This document shows, in pieces, positions 53,052 through 53,692 of a stretch of DNA of 53,692 bases. The notes below the pieces were generated by a model that did no database searches, was not told the DNA's origin, and saw nothing but the letters and a program-made list of their open reading frames with translations. Source of the DNA: CAZYVU01 sp964651435 (lineage in GTDB: Bacteria > Desulfobacterota > Syntrophorhabdia > Syntrophorhabdales > CAYQXL01); NCBI GenBank assembly GCA_964651435.1, contig CAZYVU010000018.1:1-53692 (forward strand). The letters are read 5' to 3'. The translations under genes and the position numbers were made by a program. Position 1 is the stretch's first letter. The number at the start of each line of letters is the position of its first letter.

Positions 53052-53692
53052 ATGGGAGCAAGAATTTGGATTGCACTGTTGGTTTGTTGCCTGTGTTTCG
53101 CCATGGCAGCACCGGGCGACGCGTGTACCAGCATCCGCATCAAAACGACGGACGGTCTCGTTTTTTACGCCCGCACCCTGGAGGGGGAGACCGACTTCGG
53201 GTCCCGGTCCATTGCCATCGTACCCAAAGGCACGGAGTATCAGGGCACCCTTCCCGACGGGCAACAGAAGGGCATGAGATGGACCGTAAAGTACGGTTTT
53301 GTCGGCATGAGCACCCTGGGCCTGCCGCTCCTCATAGACGGCATGAACGAGAAAGGCCTCACGGCCGGCAACCTCTTCTTCCCCGGATTCTCGGGATATC
53401 AGGCCTTCGAACCCAAGGAGAGCAATAAGACTATGACCCAGTACGAAGTCCTGACGTGGATACTGGGAAGCTTTGCCACCGTCGATGAGGTGAGGGACGC
53501 CATCAAGACCATCCGCGTCGTTGAGGGCCCCCAGGATCAGACGGGGAAGCTGGAGCTCCATTACGTCATCCACGACAGGGCGGGCAACTGCATCGTCATC
53601 GAATACGTGGGCGGGCAAATGAAGATCTACGACAATCCCATCGGCGTCATGACCAACTCGCCGCCTTTCGACTGGCACCTCATCAACCTCCG
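53052..53692 (+). CDS. Exported choloylglycine hydrolase-family (Ntn) amidase 2 (cut by window end)
   Basis: At least 213 residues before the window ends. The start MGARIWIALLVCCLC is a signal peptide ending at DA, directly before Cys25 (ACTSIRIKTTDGLVFYARTLE), the same arrangement as in the preceding gene. GMNEKGLTAGNLFFPGF and TNSPPFDWHLINL align with the first amidase, so the two are tandem duplicates that have diverged. The ATG has a GGAGG-type site a few bases upstream. The missing C-terminal half leaves completeness unknown. Confidence 0.92.
   Translation, partial: MGARIWIALLVCCLCFAMAAPGDACTSIRIKTTDGLVFYARTLEGETDFGSRSIAIVPKGTEYQGTLPDGQQKGMRWTVKYGFVGMSTLGLPLLIDGMNEKGLTAGNLFFPGFSGYQAFEPKESNKTMTQYEVLTWILGSFATVDEVRDAIKTIRVVEGPQDQTGKLELHYVIHDRAGNCIVIEYVGGQMKIYDNPIGVMTNSPPFDWHLINL

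Overview
The window reads as a chromosomal segment of a Gram-negative, strictly anaerobic bacterium, most like a syntrophic or fermentative member of the former Deltaproteobacteria (Desulfobacterota). The evidence is an oxygen-sensitive 4-hydroxybutyryl-CoA dehydratase with a CoA-transferase, a HAAT-type ABC importer, an acyl-CoA dehydrogenase, a DUF362/ferredoxin protein, a rubredoxin, many Sec signal peptides and heavy use of sigma-54 promoters. The genus is not proven. No rRNA, tRNA, CRISPR array or insertion sequence was seen, and no gene-free stretch exceeds 300 bases.

Layout. 1-7.5 kb (+): a NarL-type sensor kinase (cut by the window edge) and regulator, then phoU-pstS-pstC-pstA and two different pstB ATPase genes. 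7.5-10.5 kb (-): 4-hydroxybutyryl-CoA dehydratase, a small cysteine protein and a CoA-transferase behind a consensus sigma-54 promoter. 10.8-15.4 kb (-): a livKHMGF-type importer, also behind a sigma-54 promoter. 15.6-19 kb (-): gltX and a PAS-PAS-AAA sigma-54 activator with a 13-bp tandem repeat just upstream of its start. 19-27.4 kb (+): housekeeping genes (ArsA/Get3 ATPase, rsmD, coaD, nfeD, slipin, dacA, coaBC, htrA, DUF1844). 27.4-37.8 kb, mixed strands: purB, a DUF2569 protein, a PurF paralogue without its catalytic Cys, a short rubredoxin, an L,D-transpeptidase/Mur-ligase fusion, a PD40 propeller protein, a GYD protein, an acyl-CoA dehydrogenase, a DUF362 protein and a DUF4197 protein.

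37.9-53.7 kb is the most unusual part. A hybrid kinase with REC and HPt domains and an NtrC-type regulator overlap by 4 bp and sit among three transcription units for exported proteins. These are a 1052-aa GH19-type protein; an 1135-aa exported protein with a propeller-like start and Ser/Thr-rich beta-hairpins; and an 86-aa RiPP-leader-like peptide followed by a carboxylesterase and two tandem Ntn-type Cys amidases. Each unit has a -24/-12 (sigma-54) promoter, and upstream of each lie one or two copies of a palindrome of the form TGTCC-N7-GGACA (five copies in all). I infer a phosphorelay-controlled sigma-54 regulon for a secreted hydrolase and possible toxin set. The GH19 protein and the esterase share a homologous two-repeat N-terminal module, which ties them together further.

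Other points for follow-up: the two PstB proteins have complementary defects. PstB1 lacks the Q-loop Gln and H-loop His; PstB2 lacks the LSGGQ signature. This predicts an obligate asymmetric heterodimer. The cytoplasmic L,D-transpeptidase/Mur-ligase fusion and the Ser-for-Cys PurF paralogue are also notable.
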